DNA of 19,649 bases from an uncultured Methanomassiliicoccales archaeon (GTDB lineage Archaea; Thermoplasmatota; Thermoplasmata; SG8-5), in the NCBI GenBank assembly GCA_938004075.1, contig CALKWP010000173.1, positions 1 to 19,649 of the forward strand, given 5' to 3'. Made by a program: the position numbers and the translations under genes. How positions within the stretch are numbered: the stretch's first letter is position 1; every line of letters begins with the position of its first letter. The notes beneath the pieces are model-generated. The model was not told where the DNA came from, did no database searches, and saw only the letters and a program-made list of their open reading frames with translations. This document shows, in pieces, positions 14,658-19,649 of this stretch.

Positions 14658-15723
14658 CCCAGATGTCGTCGATGTGCCAGAGCAGGGATTTTATCTCGCT
14701 CGGGGTCCACTCGCCCATGTGGCCGATGCGGAAGGTCTTCTCCTTCAGGTCGCCGTAGCCGTTCGCTATCTGGTACCCGCGCTTGCCCAGTTCCTTATTT
14801 AGCGCGCCGATGTCCTTGCCAAGGGTGTTGGCTATTGTTGAGACGGTAACAGATTCATAGCCTGGCTCGGGGAACATCTTCATCTTCTTGGATGCCCATT
14901 TCCTGGTCAGTTCGGCCATTGCCAGGTGGCGCTCGTAGCGGGCCTTGGGGCCTTCCTTGAGCATGCGGTCCAGCTGGTAATCCAGGGCAAACATCAAACT
15001 GATGTTCGGCGTGGTGGGGTTCTGCTGCTTCTTCTGGTAGTAATTGTGAATCTCCACCAGGTCGGTGTAATAGCCGCGGCCTGGAACCGTTTTCGCTCGC
15101 TCGATGGCAGCATCGGAGTAGAATCCTATGCATATGCCAGGAGGAAGAGCGAAGCATTTCTGGCTGGATGTGAACATGATGTCAGCATTCAGCTTCTCCG
15201 GAACAAGGTAATCTCCTCCGGCAGATGAAACCGTGTCAACAACGAACATGATGTCCGGATGCTCCTTCTTGATGGCTTTGCCGATGTCGGCGATCGGGTT
15301 GCGGACGCCTGTCGCTGTTTCATTGTGAACAATTGCGACAGTATCATATTTATTCTTGGATAGGGCTTCCAGCACCATCTCGGGCTTGATTGCCTTGCCG
15401 TCCGGGACGGTGAGTGGGTCGACGGCCTTTCCGGAATCACGTATGGTCTCATACATGCGCTTCGAGAATGCGCCGCAGACGCCTGCAAGGGCGCGATCCT
15501 TCACCAGGTTCCTCGCGGTCATGTCCATCCAGATGGTTCCTGAGGCTGTGAGAACGGTCCTGTTCCTCTGTGTTTCAAAATACTTGCCCAATTTGTCGAT
15601 AATGCCAGTATAAAGGGCAGTGTAATCGACGCCCCTGTGGCCTATTAGCCACTTGGTCTGCTGCTGCAGGATTTCGATCGGAGATTCTGTCGGCCCGGGT
15701 ATCAACAATCGCTTGTGAGACAT
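14650..15723 (-). CDS. class V aminotransferase, probable phosphoserine or alanine-glyoxylate type
   Basis: A 357-residue PLP-dependent fold type I enzyme of class V. It starts with LLIPGPTESPIEIL, has GTIWMDMTARNLV near the cofactor phosphate, the PLP-ring Asp163 in VVDTVSSAGGDY and the Schiff-base Lys189 in TSSQKCFALPPG. This is the alanine-glyoxylate/serine-pyruvate subgroup rather than classical SerC. Archaeal members of this subgroup act on 3-phosphohydroxypyruvate, and the operon with serA makes phosphoserine formation the likely reaction here. The gene is first in the operon: a TATA-like CCTTTATAGTG lies about 35 nt before the ATG and a GAGGT with 6-nt spacing provides an SD. Confidence 0.88.
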   Translation of the reverse strand: MSHKRLLIPGPTESPIEILQQQTKWLIGHRGVDYTALYTGIIDKLGKYFETQRNRTVLTASGTIWMDMTARNLVKDRALAGVCGAFSKRMYETIRDSGKAVDPLTVPDGKAIKPEMVLEALSKNKYDTVAIVHNETATGVRNPIADIGKAIKKEHPDIMFVVDTVSSAGGDYLVPEKLNADIMFTSSQKCFALPPGICIGFYSDAAIERAKTVPGRGYYTDLVEIHNYYQKKQQNPTTPNISLMFALDYQLDRMLKEGPKARYERHLAMAELTRKWASKKMKMFPEPGYESVTVSTIANTLGKDIGALNKELGKRGYQIANGYGDLKEKTFRIGHMGEWTPSEIKSLLWHIDDIWGE

Positions 15724-15729
15724 AGAATT

Positions 15730-15763
15730 ACCTCGCGAGGTATTTAACAGGTCACTATAAAGG
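15730..15763 (-). promoter_or_regulatory. promoter and SD of the aminotransferase-serA-DUF1015 operon
   Basis: On the minus strand a TATA-like CCTTTATAGTG (15753-15763) is followed by an AT-rich stretch and GAGGT (15730-15734), 6 nt before ATG 15723. This first gene combines a TATA box at about 35 nt with an SD, so it likely has a short leader. CTCGCGAG at 15732-15739 is a small palindrome overlapping the SD and might bind a regulator. Confidence 0.5.
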
Positions 15764-15788
15764 TTTTCAGTTTGTTCTGTACTAAATG

Positions 15789-16292
15789 TTACATATGTTC
15801 CGTAAATTCGCCGGATTTGTGACGCTTTGCCAGGTCAACATATGTTTTCGCGTTCTTTATGGCATATGCCTCGAGGGAGGGATCCGATTCTCTGACGACC
15901 TTGCCCGGAACGCCCGCCACCAGGCTTCCCGGCGGAATGATGGCGCCTTCCTTGAGGACCGCTCCGGCCGCTATGACCGAGCCGCGGCCCACAACCGCTC
16001 TGTTGAGGACTGTTGCCTTCATGCCGATGATTACATTATCCTCTATTGTGGCGCCGTGCACGACGCAACCGTGGCCCAGGGAGACATTCTCCCCTATCCT
16101 GGTTGGCGTGTCTGTTGTCACGTGGATGACGCAGCAGTCCTGGACGTTGGAATTTCTGCCGATGAAAATTGGAGACTCGTCACCCCGGACAACAGCATGC
16201 GGCCATATCCCGCAATTCTCTGACAGCGTGACGTCTCCGACTATCACCGCGGTCCTGTGAACGTAGCATGATTCGTGCACCTTGGGCTTCAT
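15789..16292 (-). CDS. gamma-class carbonic anhydrase-like protein (left-handed beta-helix)
   Basis: The 167-residue protein has the hexapeptide repeats of a left-handed beta-helix (for example SENCGIWPHAVVRGD, IFIGRNSNVQDC, ENVSLGHGCVVHGATIEDNVIIG and NRAVVGRGSVIAAGAVL) and a C-terminal helix. His57 (CVIHVT), His74 and His79 (LGHGCVVHG) match the three metal-binding His residues that two neighbouring subunits share in gamma carbonic anhydrases (Cam/CamH, YrdA/PaaY). It is a cytosolic, short CamH-like form without the acidic loop of Cam. Carbonic anhydrase activity is plausible but many members have unknown substrates. I take ATG 16292, which has a TATA-like box 27 nt before it; an upstream ATG in the frame at 16343 would extend past that promoter. 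Confidence 0.88.
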   Translation of the reverse strand: MKPKVHESCYVHRTAVIVGDVTLSENCGIWPHAVVRGDESPIFIGRNSNVQDCCVIHVTTDTPTRIGENVSLGHGCVVHGATIEDNVIIGMKATVLNRAVVGRGSVIAAGAVLKEGAIIPPGSLVAGVPGKVVRESDPSLEAYAIKNAKTYVDLAKRHKSGEFTEHM

Positions 16293-16313
16293 GGGGCGAT
16301 AATCACGGAATAT

Positions 16314-16323
16314 GGATAATAAG
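16314..16323 (-). promoter_or_regulatory. TATA-like promoter of the gamma carbonic anhydrase gene
   Basis: CTTATTATCC on the minus strand is centred 27 nt before ATG 16292, with no SD between, giving a leaderless transcript. A divergent TATA-like box for the plus-strand gene lies about 40 nt away, so the 97-nt spacer is a compact divergent promoter region. Confidence 0.5.
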
Positions 16324-16358
16324 CTTACCGATAAAACCGTCATGAGTCTGGCGCAAGT

Positions 16359-16368
16359 ATTTTATAAC
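16359..16368 (+). promoter_or_regulatory. TATA-like promoter of the 83-residue protein/nadC unit
   Basis: ATTTTATAAC is centred about 26 nt before ATG 16390 and no SD is present, the leaderless arrangement. This is why I reject the longer frame starting at 16312, whose start would lie upstream of the promoter. Confidence 0.55.
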
Positions 16369-16389
16369 CTCGCGGCTTATTCTGAGTCG

Positions 16390-16641
16390 ATGAAAACATA
16401 CCTCACTGTCATGTTCAGCACCGAGGGCAGCCTCCCATCAGAAATAGTGGACCGCCTCCAGATGATCGGCTTCAAGGCCTGCACGGGCAATTACGATTTT
16501 GTCTACGAATGGGGCAAGAACGCCACCGTCGACGATACCATATACTTCGCAGACAAGGTGCATGAAGTCCTCAAGGACATGGGCGTGCTTTTCCGCTTGG
16601 AGACAGACGAGGCACTGGCGCCCGGAGCCGAGGATTTTTAG
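16390..16641 (+). CDS. conserved small protein, ferredoxin-like (ACT/RAM-like) pattern
   Basis: An 83-residue soluble protein beginning MKTYLTVMFSTEGSLPSEIV and continuing with a strand (GFKACTGNYDFVYEWG) and a helix (DTIYFADKVHEVLKDMG) before the final strand (LFRLETDE). The beta-alpha-beta-beta-alpha-beta order resembles the ferredoxin-like fold of ACT and RAM regulatory domains, but I cannot name the family. It is probably co-transcribed with nadC, 27 nt downstream, and might sense a metabolite relevant to NAD synthesis. That link is inference only. The start was chosen because the TATA-like box ends about 22 nt before it. Confidence 0.7.
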   Translation: MKTYLTVMFSTEGSLPSEIVDRLQMIGFKACTGNYDFVYEWGKNATVDDTIYFADKVHEVLKDMGVLFRLETDEALAPGAEDF

Positions 16642-16668
16642 CCCGAAAGAGTTATTACCTGAAGTGAC

Positions 16669-17502
16669 ATGTTTGAGCGCATGAGAGAGTCTCATGAATT
16701 TCTTGCGGAGGACATTGGCGATGGAGACATCACAACCGAGGCGCTAGTTTCCAACCAGAAAGCTGAAGCCATCATCCTGGCGAAAGAGGGTTGCATCGTC
16801 GCTGGAATGGCCGTTGCCGCAGAGATTTTCACGCATGAGGGTTTGGTCGCAACAATCAACATCGCGGATGGCCTGGCAGCCAAAAAAGGAGATGTGGTCA
16901 TGCACATACGGGGCGATGCAGGCAAGCTGCTGAGCTCAGAGAGGCTGGCGCTGAATTTCATCCAGCGGCTGAGCGGGATCGCCACCATAACCAGAGCCCT
17001 GGTCGATAAATGCAGGGCCGTGAACCCGCAAATCAGGATTGCCGCGACCCGGAAGACAACGCCCGGACTCAGAAAATGGGAGAAGGACGCGGTTGAAGCG
17101 GGCGGCGGAATGCGGCACCGGGAAGGGCTTTTTGACCAGTACCTCATCAAGGACAATCATCTCCGGGTGGTGGGTTCCATAACCGAAGCGGTGGAGAGGG
17201 CCAGGTCTCATGGAAAAGCAAGGATTGTGGAAGTGGAGGTTGTGGACATTGCCGGCGCGGAGGAAGCTGCGCGCTCGGCCGCGGACATCATCATGCTGGA
17301 CAACATGCCGCCCGAAATGGCGAGAGAAGCAGCGGCCAGCATCAGAAAGATAAATCCGAAAGCCATTGTCGAGGTCTCGGGGGGAATCAAACCGGACAAC
17401 ATCCTCCGGTACGCGGAATTCGCTGACGTGATATCGCTTGGGTGGCTGACGCATTCCGTTAAAGCGATTGATTTCTCACTGGAAATTGTGAAAATTCGAT
17501 GA
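16669..17502 (+). CDS. nadC: nicotinate-nucleotide diphosphorylase (carboxylating), quinolinate phosphoribosyltransferase
   Basis: NadC converts quinolinate and PRPP to nicotinate mononucleotide, CO2 and pyrophosphate in NAD synthesis. The 277-residue protein is full length. It begins with the mixed N-terminal domain (FLAEDIGDGDITTEALV) and contains SSERLALNFIQRLSGIAT, the signature ATRKTTPGLRKWEKDAVEAG (126-145) with the substrate-binding Arg and Lys residues, RHREGLFDQYLIKDNHL, EVEVVDIAGA, IIMLDNM and VEVSGGIKPDNI near the phosphate site. Upstream is the 83-residue gene; nadA and nadB are not in the window. The start has no clear SD, although GAAGTGAC lies just before the ATG. Confidence 0.94.
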   Translation: MFERMRESHEFLAEDIGDGDITTEALVSNQKAEAIILAKEGCIVAGMAVAAEIFTHEGLVATINIADGLAAKKGDVVMHIRGDAGKLLSSERLALNFIQRLSGIATITRALVDKCRAVNPQIRIAATRKTTPGLRKWEKDAVEAGGGMRHREGLFDQYLIKDNHLRVVGSITEAVERARSHGKARIVEVEVVDIAGAEEAARSAADIIMLDNMPPEMAREAAASIRKINPKAIVEVSGGIKPDNILRYAEFADVISLGWLTHSVKAIDFSLEIVKIR

Positions 17503-17633
17503 AAGCGGGAATCATGCATAGATAACAGCAAAGTACATAAACAAGGTTTTATGTGGGGGTTTCCACCACGCCCGACGAAAAGAGATGTGTGGAGATTGCA
17601 ATAAGAAAGATGAAAGAAACGCAATCTATGAAC
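17503..17633 (+). other. spacer between nadC and the structured repeat units
   Basis: No convincing gene. Two small hairpins can form, ACATAA/TTATGT (17535-17554) and GTGG/CCAC (around 17553-17567), which might end the nadC transcript. The last part, AAACGCAATCTATGAAC just before unit 1, resembles AAAGCAATATCATAC before unit 2 and before the tRNA, so it may be a diverged copy of the same upstream element. Confidence 0.35.
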
Positions 17634-17687
17634 GCCCCGGTAGTGTTCCGGCACGAATCTGCGGATTCGGCCTCACACTTCCGTGGC
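17634..17687 (+). ncRNA. structured unit 1: rod-shaped RNA mimicking the tRNA-Asp acceptor stem
   Basis: The unit opens with GCCCCGGTAGTGT, identical to the first 13 nt of tRNA-Asp. It can fold as an outer stem GCCCCGG/CCGTGGC (6 of 7 pairs), a T/T mismatch, AGTGT/ACACT (5 pairs), an internal loop, GGC/GCC, and an apical CGAATC/GATTCG helix closed by a TGCG loop, which as UGCG belongs to the UNCG tetraloops. The 3' strand CCGTGGC differs from the tRNA acceptor 3' strand CCGGGGC at one base. Whether it is transcribed is unknown. The covarying second copy is the main support for an RNA role. Confidence 0.5.
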
Positions 17688-17711
17688 TAAGCAAGTAAAG
17701 CAATATCATAC

Positions 17712-17764
17712 GCCCCGGTAGTGTTCCGCACCAATGTGCGCATTGGTTCTTACACTTCCGTGGC
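17712..17764 (+). ncRNA. structured unit 2: paralogue of unit 1 with a re-paired apical helix
   Basis: Same architecture as unit 1 with identical outer arms (GCCCCGG/CCGTGGC, AGTGT/ACACT) and the same TGCG loop. The apical helix is ACCAATG/CATTGGT, a quite different sequence that is still perfectly paired over 7 bp. The internal loop also differs (TCCGC opposite TCTT). Compensatory change in the stem with conserved loop and arms is what selection on an RNA (or cruciform DNA) structure would leave. The 24-nt spacer after it, ending AAGCAATATCATAC, runs straight into tRNA-Asp and may hold promoter elements. Confidence 0.5.
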
Positions 17765-17788
17765 TAAGCAAGTAAAGCAATATCATAC

Positions 17789-17861
17789 GCCCCGGTAGTG
17801 TAGTGGCCTATCATGAAGCCCTGTCGAGGCTTCGACTCGGATTCAAATTCCGACCGGGGCG
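17789..17861 (+). tRNA. tRNA-Asp (anticodon GUC)
   Basis: A 73-nt complete cloverleaf. The acceptor stem is GCCCCGG/CCGGGGC with discriminator G, and the anticodon arm is AAGCC-CTGTCGA-GGCTT with anticodon GTC. The variable loop has 4 nt, and the T arm is TCGGA-TTCAAAT-TCCGA. The D arm is weak, as in many tRNA-Asp (GTGTAGTGGCC...). No CCA is encoded and no intron is present. The gene is preceded by the two structured units that copy its first 13 nt and followed by a T-rich run. Confidence 0.95.
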
Positions 17862-17864
17862 CTG

Positions 17865-17874
17865 TTTTATTTTT
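17865..17874 (+). terminator. T-rich terminator of tRNA-Asp
   Basis: TTTTATTTTT starts 4 nt after the mature tRNA end. A run of this kind without a hairpin is the usual stop signal for archaeal RNA polymerase after tRNA genes. Confidence 0.6.
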
Positions 17875-17952
17875 GCCAGCCATTAACTTATGAAAAATAA
17901 AACCTGGACTAATTTATGGCAATTACATCTAGGGAACAAAATAAATTAGCCC

Positions 17953-18000
17953 AAGTCGAAAAACTAGCGACTTTATTTTTTCAGACCGAAGTCTGTTTTT
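17953..18000 (+). terminator. two consecutive hairpin/T-run elements
   Basis: AAGTCG/CGACTT (17953-17958, 17968-17973) is followed by TATTTTTT. Directly after that CAGAC-CGAA-GTCTG (17982-17995) is followed by TTTTT. Read on the plus strand both look like intrinsic terminators, which would protect the minus-strand ferredoxin operon from antisense transcription from the tRNA side. On the minus strand the second hairpin has a UUCG loop, the classic stable tetraloop, and forms the end of a possible small ORF. Confidence 0.5.
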
Positions 18001-18088
18001 CGATATATTCAACAAAAAGCGCCATAGATTCTCTATTGATTTCATCCGGTCTCTCGCCGGCTATTGATTTATCTCTAGAATTATTCAT
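17981..18088 (-). CDS. possible small protein of 35 residues
   Basis: The ATG overlaps the end of the Lrp-domain gene (ATGAATAA, 8 nt), which suggests translational coupling. The product is hydrophilic and helical, starting MNNSRDKSIAGERPDEI and ending FVEYIEKQTSV. Codon use (AAT, TCT, AGA, GAA) differs clearly from the GC-rich neighbours. The stop codon lies at the edge of a UUCG-loop hairpin. It could be a real overlapping small gene, the remnant of a foreign gene, or chance in an AT-rich stretch. A competing plus-strand ORF across the same bases is less convincing. Confidence 0.35.
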   Translation of the reverse strand: MNNSRDKSIAGERPDEINRESMALFVEYIEKQTSV

Positions 18089-18320
18089 CAAGATGTATAA
18101 CCACCAGCGTCTCGGTGGATTTCATGCCTTCCAGGCAGGTTATGTGCTTCATGGAGTGAGAGAGGAGCTTCGCCAGACCCTCCCCTTCCATGGATATGAT
18201 GAAATCGTATGAGCCAGTAACAGCGTGAGCGAACTTGACGCCTTCCACCTTGAGAATCTTCTCCCTTATGGACTCGGCGTGTCCAGCATCCACCTTGGCC
18301 AGTATGTATATCGTTTCCAT
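18081..18320 (-). CDS. stand-alone Lrp/AsnC ligand-binding (RAM) domain protein
   Basis: The 79-residue protein corresponds to the C-terminal effector domain of Lrp/AsnC regulators without the helix-turn-helix part. It begins METIYILAKVDAGHAESIRE, contains the family-like VTGSYDFIISMEGE (the G-x-Y-D pattern) and ends TETLVVIHLDE. Single RAM proteins are common in archaea, form multimers, bind amino acids and may modulate full-length Lrp proteins. It lies 21 nt after the ferredoxin stop, with an AGAGGCGAT SD-like sequence just before the ATG, so the two genes form an operon. A 35-residue ORF overlaps its last codons. Confidence 0.88.
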   Translation of the reverse strand: METIYILAKVDAGHAESIREKILKVEGVKFAHAVTGSYDFIISMEGEGLAKLLSHSMKHITCLEGMKSTETLVVIHLDE

Positions 18321-18341
18321 TAAATCGCCTCTGATGGGATT

Positions 18342-18512
18342 TTACATCGTTATGGCGCCGTTCGGGCATTCGCCCACGCAAGCACCGCAGTCAATGCATG
18401 CGTCCGGGTCCACCACTGCGACGCCGTCCACCATCTTTATGGCGTTGTTAGGGCAAACGTCCACGCAAAGGCCGCATCCGACGCACTCATCCTTGTTGAC
18501 AACCGCTACCAA
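18342..18512 (-). CDS. 2[4Fe-4S] ferredoxin, TTG start
   Basis: A 56-residue low-potential electron carrier with two classic cluster motifs: CVGCGLCVDVCPNNAI (10-25) and CIDCGACVGECPNGAI (39-54), each C-x2-C-x2-C-x3-C-P. All eight ligands are present. The start is decided by the ribosome binding site: a perfect GGAGGTGA (18517-18524) lies 4 nt before a TTG at 18512. No ATG or GTG gives a full-length product, since the nearby ATG at 18526 is in another frame that stops at once. The protein then reads M-V-A-V-V-N-K-D-E-C. The gene is followed by the Lrp-domain gene. It is too short and has too unusual a start codon for simple ORF finders. Confidence 0.93.
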   Translation of the reverse strand: MVAVVNKDECVGCGLCVDVCPNNAIKMVDGVAVVDPDACIDCGACVGECPNGAITM

Positions 18513-18516
18513 TCAG

Positions 18517-18563
18517 TCACCTCCATGAGTTTATGATACCGGGATGGGGTCGCCATTTAAATT
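18517..18563 (-). promoter_or_regulatory. promoter and perfect SD of the ferredoxin operon
   Basis: A TATA-like AATTTAAATGG (18553-18563) on the minus strand lies about 45 nt before the TTG start, giving a leader of about 20 nt that contains GGAGGTGA (18517-18524). The strong SD explains how the weak TTG start can be used. The region is divergent from the NosD-like gene, whose TATA-like box is at 18594-18605. Confidence 0.6.
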
Positions 18564-18593
18564 GTTTTGCAATCGGAATGCGGAAAAATCCAA

Positions 18594-18605
18594 AGATATA
18601 TTAAT
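18594..18605 (+). promoter_or_regulatory. TATA-like promoter of the NosD-like gene
   Basis: AGATATATTAAT is centred about 28 nt before ATG 18627 and there is no SD, so the mRNA is probably leaderless. This supports 18627 rather than the upstream in-frame ATG at 18567 as the start; the signal peptide also begins there. Confidence 0.55.
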
Positions 18606-18626
18606 CGCCATGGTCATTCCCCATAC

Positions 18627-19546
18627 ATGAAAGTCATGTTGAGCGTGATTCTTGCCGCCAGCCTCGTGCTGAGCGGAATCATGCTGGTGGGACCGGCCGA
18701 GTCCGGGGAAGTTTTGCCGCAGGCAAGTGCGCTGACGCCGCATGCGCCGATACGGATAAACAATAACGCTGATTTTCTCACCGTCGCCGGCGTGGCCAAC
18801 AATGCCACCGGGAACGGAACGGTCTGGAACCCCTGGATAATCGAGAACCTGGAGATCAACGGAACTGGGTATGGATACTGCGTATATGTCGCCAACACCA
18901 CTGAGCATTTTGTTGTGAGGAACTCTAACCTGCACAACGCCAGCGGCGGGCCGGGTTCCATTTATTACTTCAATTCATCCGTAATCTTATTCAACGTTTC
19001 CCACGCGGATATTTCCAACAATACGGTGGCATTCAGCAATTATGGAATTTACCTCTACAGCAACTCGTTCAATAATACAATTCTCAACAATACAGTCTGT
19101 TATAACACCGATACCGGCGTCTTGCTGGATGCCGGCTCAAACGGCAATGAGATTTCAGACAACATCGCCTACAACAATGGCCTGCATGGCATCTACATCT
19201 ACAAAGGCGATGGAAATATCCTCCGACGGGACACGGTAAGCCGCAATGGGAATTCCGGGATTTTAATTTACGCGTCGACAGCGAATTCCATTTTGAATTG
19301 CACGGCAGACAACAACACCGCAATGGGGCTCCACATATATTCCGCCTCCGAGGGCAACCTGATCACCTTGAGCAGCATAGCGGACAACGGCTGTGGGGTC
19401 AGGATTTACAATTCGGCACATAACACGATTTACAACAATGATTTCACCAAAAACACGATCCAGGCTTACGATAACAACGGATTGAACAGCTGGGATTCAG
19501 CGGCTTGGGACTACACGGTTGGCGGCAACTACTGGGACGATTACTC
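18627..19546 (+). CDS. secreted NosD-like right-handed beta-helix surface protein, 3' truncated by contig end
   Basis: Starting at ATG 18627, the product has a signal peptide (MKVMLSVILAASLVLSGIML) and then a secreted region. After PIRINNNADFLTVAGV and the closing-turn motif WNPWIIENLEI, typical of NosD/periplasmic copper-binding repeat proteins, come about eight parallel beta-helix (PbH1) repeats of the type NNTILNNTVCYNTDTGVLL and GIYIYKGDGNIL. Asn-x-Ser/Thr sequons are abundant, as expected for a glycosylated archaeal surface protein. Near the end GGNYWDDYS is the usual NosD closing motif, often followed by further domains. Genuine sequence stops at 19546. The next bases are adapter, so the apparent 22-residue tail and the stop at 19611-19613 are artificial and the true C-terminus is unknown. 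Confidence 0.85.
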
Positions 19547-19649
19547 AGATCGGAAGAGAACAAGGCTGAACTCAAGTCACGAATCACCAACTCGTATGCC
19601 GTATTCTGCGTGAAAAAAAACAAACCATATATCGAACGATGAGATCAAT
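19547..19649. other. Illumina TruSeq-type adapter read-through (assembly artefact)
   Basis: From AGATCGGAAGAG at 19547 the sequence follows the standard index adapter: 30 of 34 bases match up to 19580. Then come an 8-nt index-like stretch (19581-19588) and a segment matching the flow-cell end (ACTCGTATGCCGT... to TGCGTG at 19612). A poly-A run follows (19613-19620) and then low-quality-like sequence. Mismatches are C to A and T to G changes as in low-quality read ends. This is recalled adapter sequence compared by eye. Confidence 0.95.

Larger units (their letters stand above)
17634..17801 (+). repeat. tandem direct repeat, units of 78 and 77 bp, running into tRNA-Asp
   Basis: A 50-bp block (17675-17724) recurs without change at 17752-17801, the second copy ending 13 nt inside the tRNA gene. 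A further 17 bp at the start of the units is also identical (17634-17650 and 17712-17728). Only the central 23-24 nt differ. The period of 77-78 bp is close to a tRNA length, which suggests a tandem duplication that began from the tRNA-Asp gene and its upstream region. Confidence 0.85.

Noticed and set aside
14064..14849. 261-residue plus-strand ORF across serA and the aminotransferase
   Set aside because: Antisense to two conserved genes; composition typical of a shadow frame.
17585..17698. 37-residue ORF starting MCGDCNKKDERN and running across structured unit 1
   Set aside because: It has an early Cys pair but only three Cys in total, no SD, and most of it is the repeat unit. The second unit is 1 nt shorter and shifts the frame, so the repeats are not under coding constraint.
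17634..17801. CRISPR array (repeats with variable inserts)
   Set aside because: Only two inserts of 23-24 nt, both palindromic, and the repeated part contains the tRNA start. No cas gene is nearby. The variable parts are stems, not spacers.
17789..17861. tRNA-Asp as an attachment site of an integrated element
   Set aside because: Integrases usually copy the 3' half of the tRNA; here only the 5' 13 nt are repeated, upstream and in tandem, and no integrase gene is in the window.
17916..18212. 98-residue plus-strand ORF
   Set aside because: Its second half is the exact antisense of the Lrp-domain gene, and the first half crosses two hairpin/T-run elements. No family-like sequence or SD.

Overview
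The window looks like a compact, fairly GC-rich archaeal chromosome fragment, most likely euryarchaeal and possibly Thermoplasmatota (the lineage is inferred). The evidence is archaeal pantoate kinase next to coaBC, a DUF357 protein, a small cis-prenyltransferase, a tRNA-Asp without encoded CCA, and many first genes with a TATA-like box about 25-35 nt before the start codon and no Shine-Dalgarno (SD) sequence, the pattern of leaderless mRNAs. Genes inside operons more often have SD sequences of the GGAGGTGA type. Three convergent gene pairs abut or overlap.

Layout. 1-3354 (+): end of a shikimate operon, with 5'-truncated aroA, then aroC (ATGA overlap), then a chorismate mutase domain fused to a type I-alpha-like DAHP synthase whose start codon is unclear. 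3356-4585 (-): CPA2-type cation/proton antiporter. 4700-7400 (-): a V4R/DUF2378-like putative sensor, two very small proteins sharing an N-terminal motif, a B12-type radical SAM protein and a small Cys-rich basic protein. 7653-9681 (+): coaBC and pantoate kinase, two coenzyme A steps. 9682-12025 (-): DUF357, a membrane protein, a methyltransferase and a cis-prenyltransferase. 12119-12520 (+): DUF3783. 12512-15723 (-): aminotransferase, serA and DUF1015, which looks like a serine biosynthesis operon lacking a recognisable phosphatase. 15789-16292 (-): gamma-carbonic-anhydrase-like protein, divergent from (+) a small conserved protein and nadC.

The most unusual stretch is 17634-17861. Two near-identical tandem units stand directly before tRNA-Asp(GUC). 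Each begins with the first 13 nt of that tRNA and can fold into a rod whose outer stem imitates the tRNA acceptor stem. The apical helix differs in sequence between the copies but stays paired, and the UGCG tetraloop is kept. I know of no described RNA family like this. An AT-rich stretch with hairpin/T-run signals and a possible 35-residue ORF follows, then a ferredoxin and stand-alone Lrp ligand-domain operon (-).

The window ends with a secreted NosD-like repeat protein (+). Its apparent C-terminus and stop codon are not biological: from 19547 the sequence matches an Illumina TruSeq-type adapter, including the poly-A after it, so the contig effectively ends at 19546.
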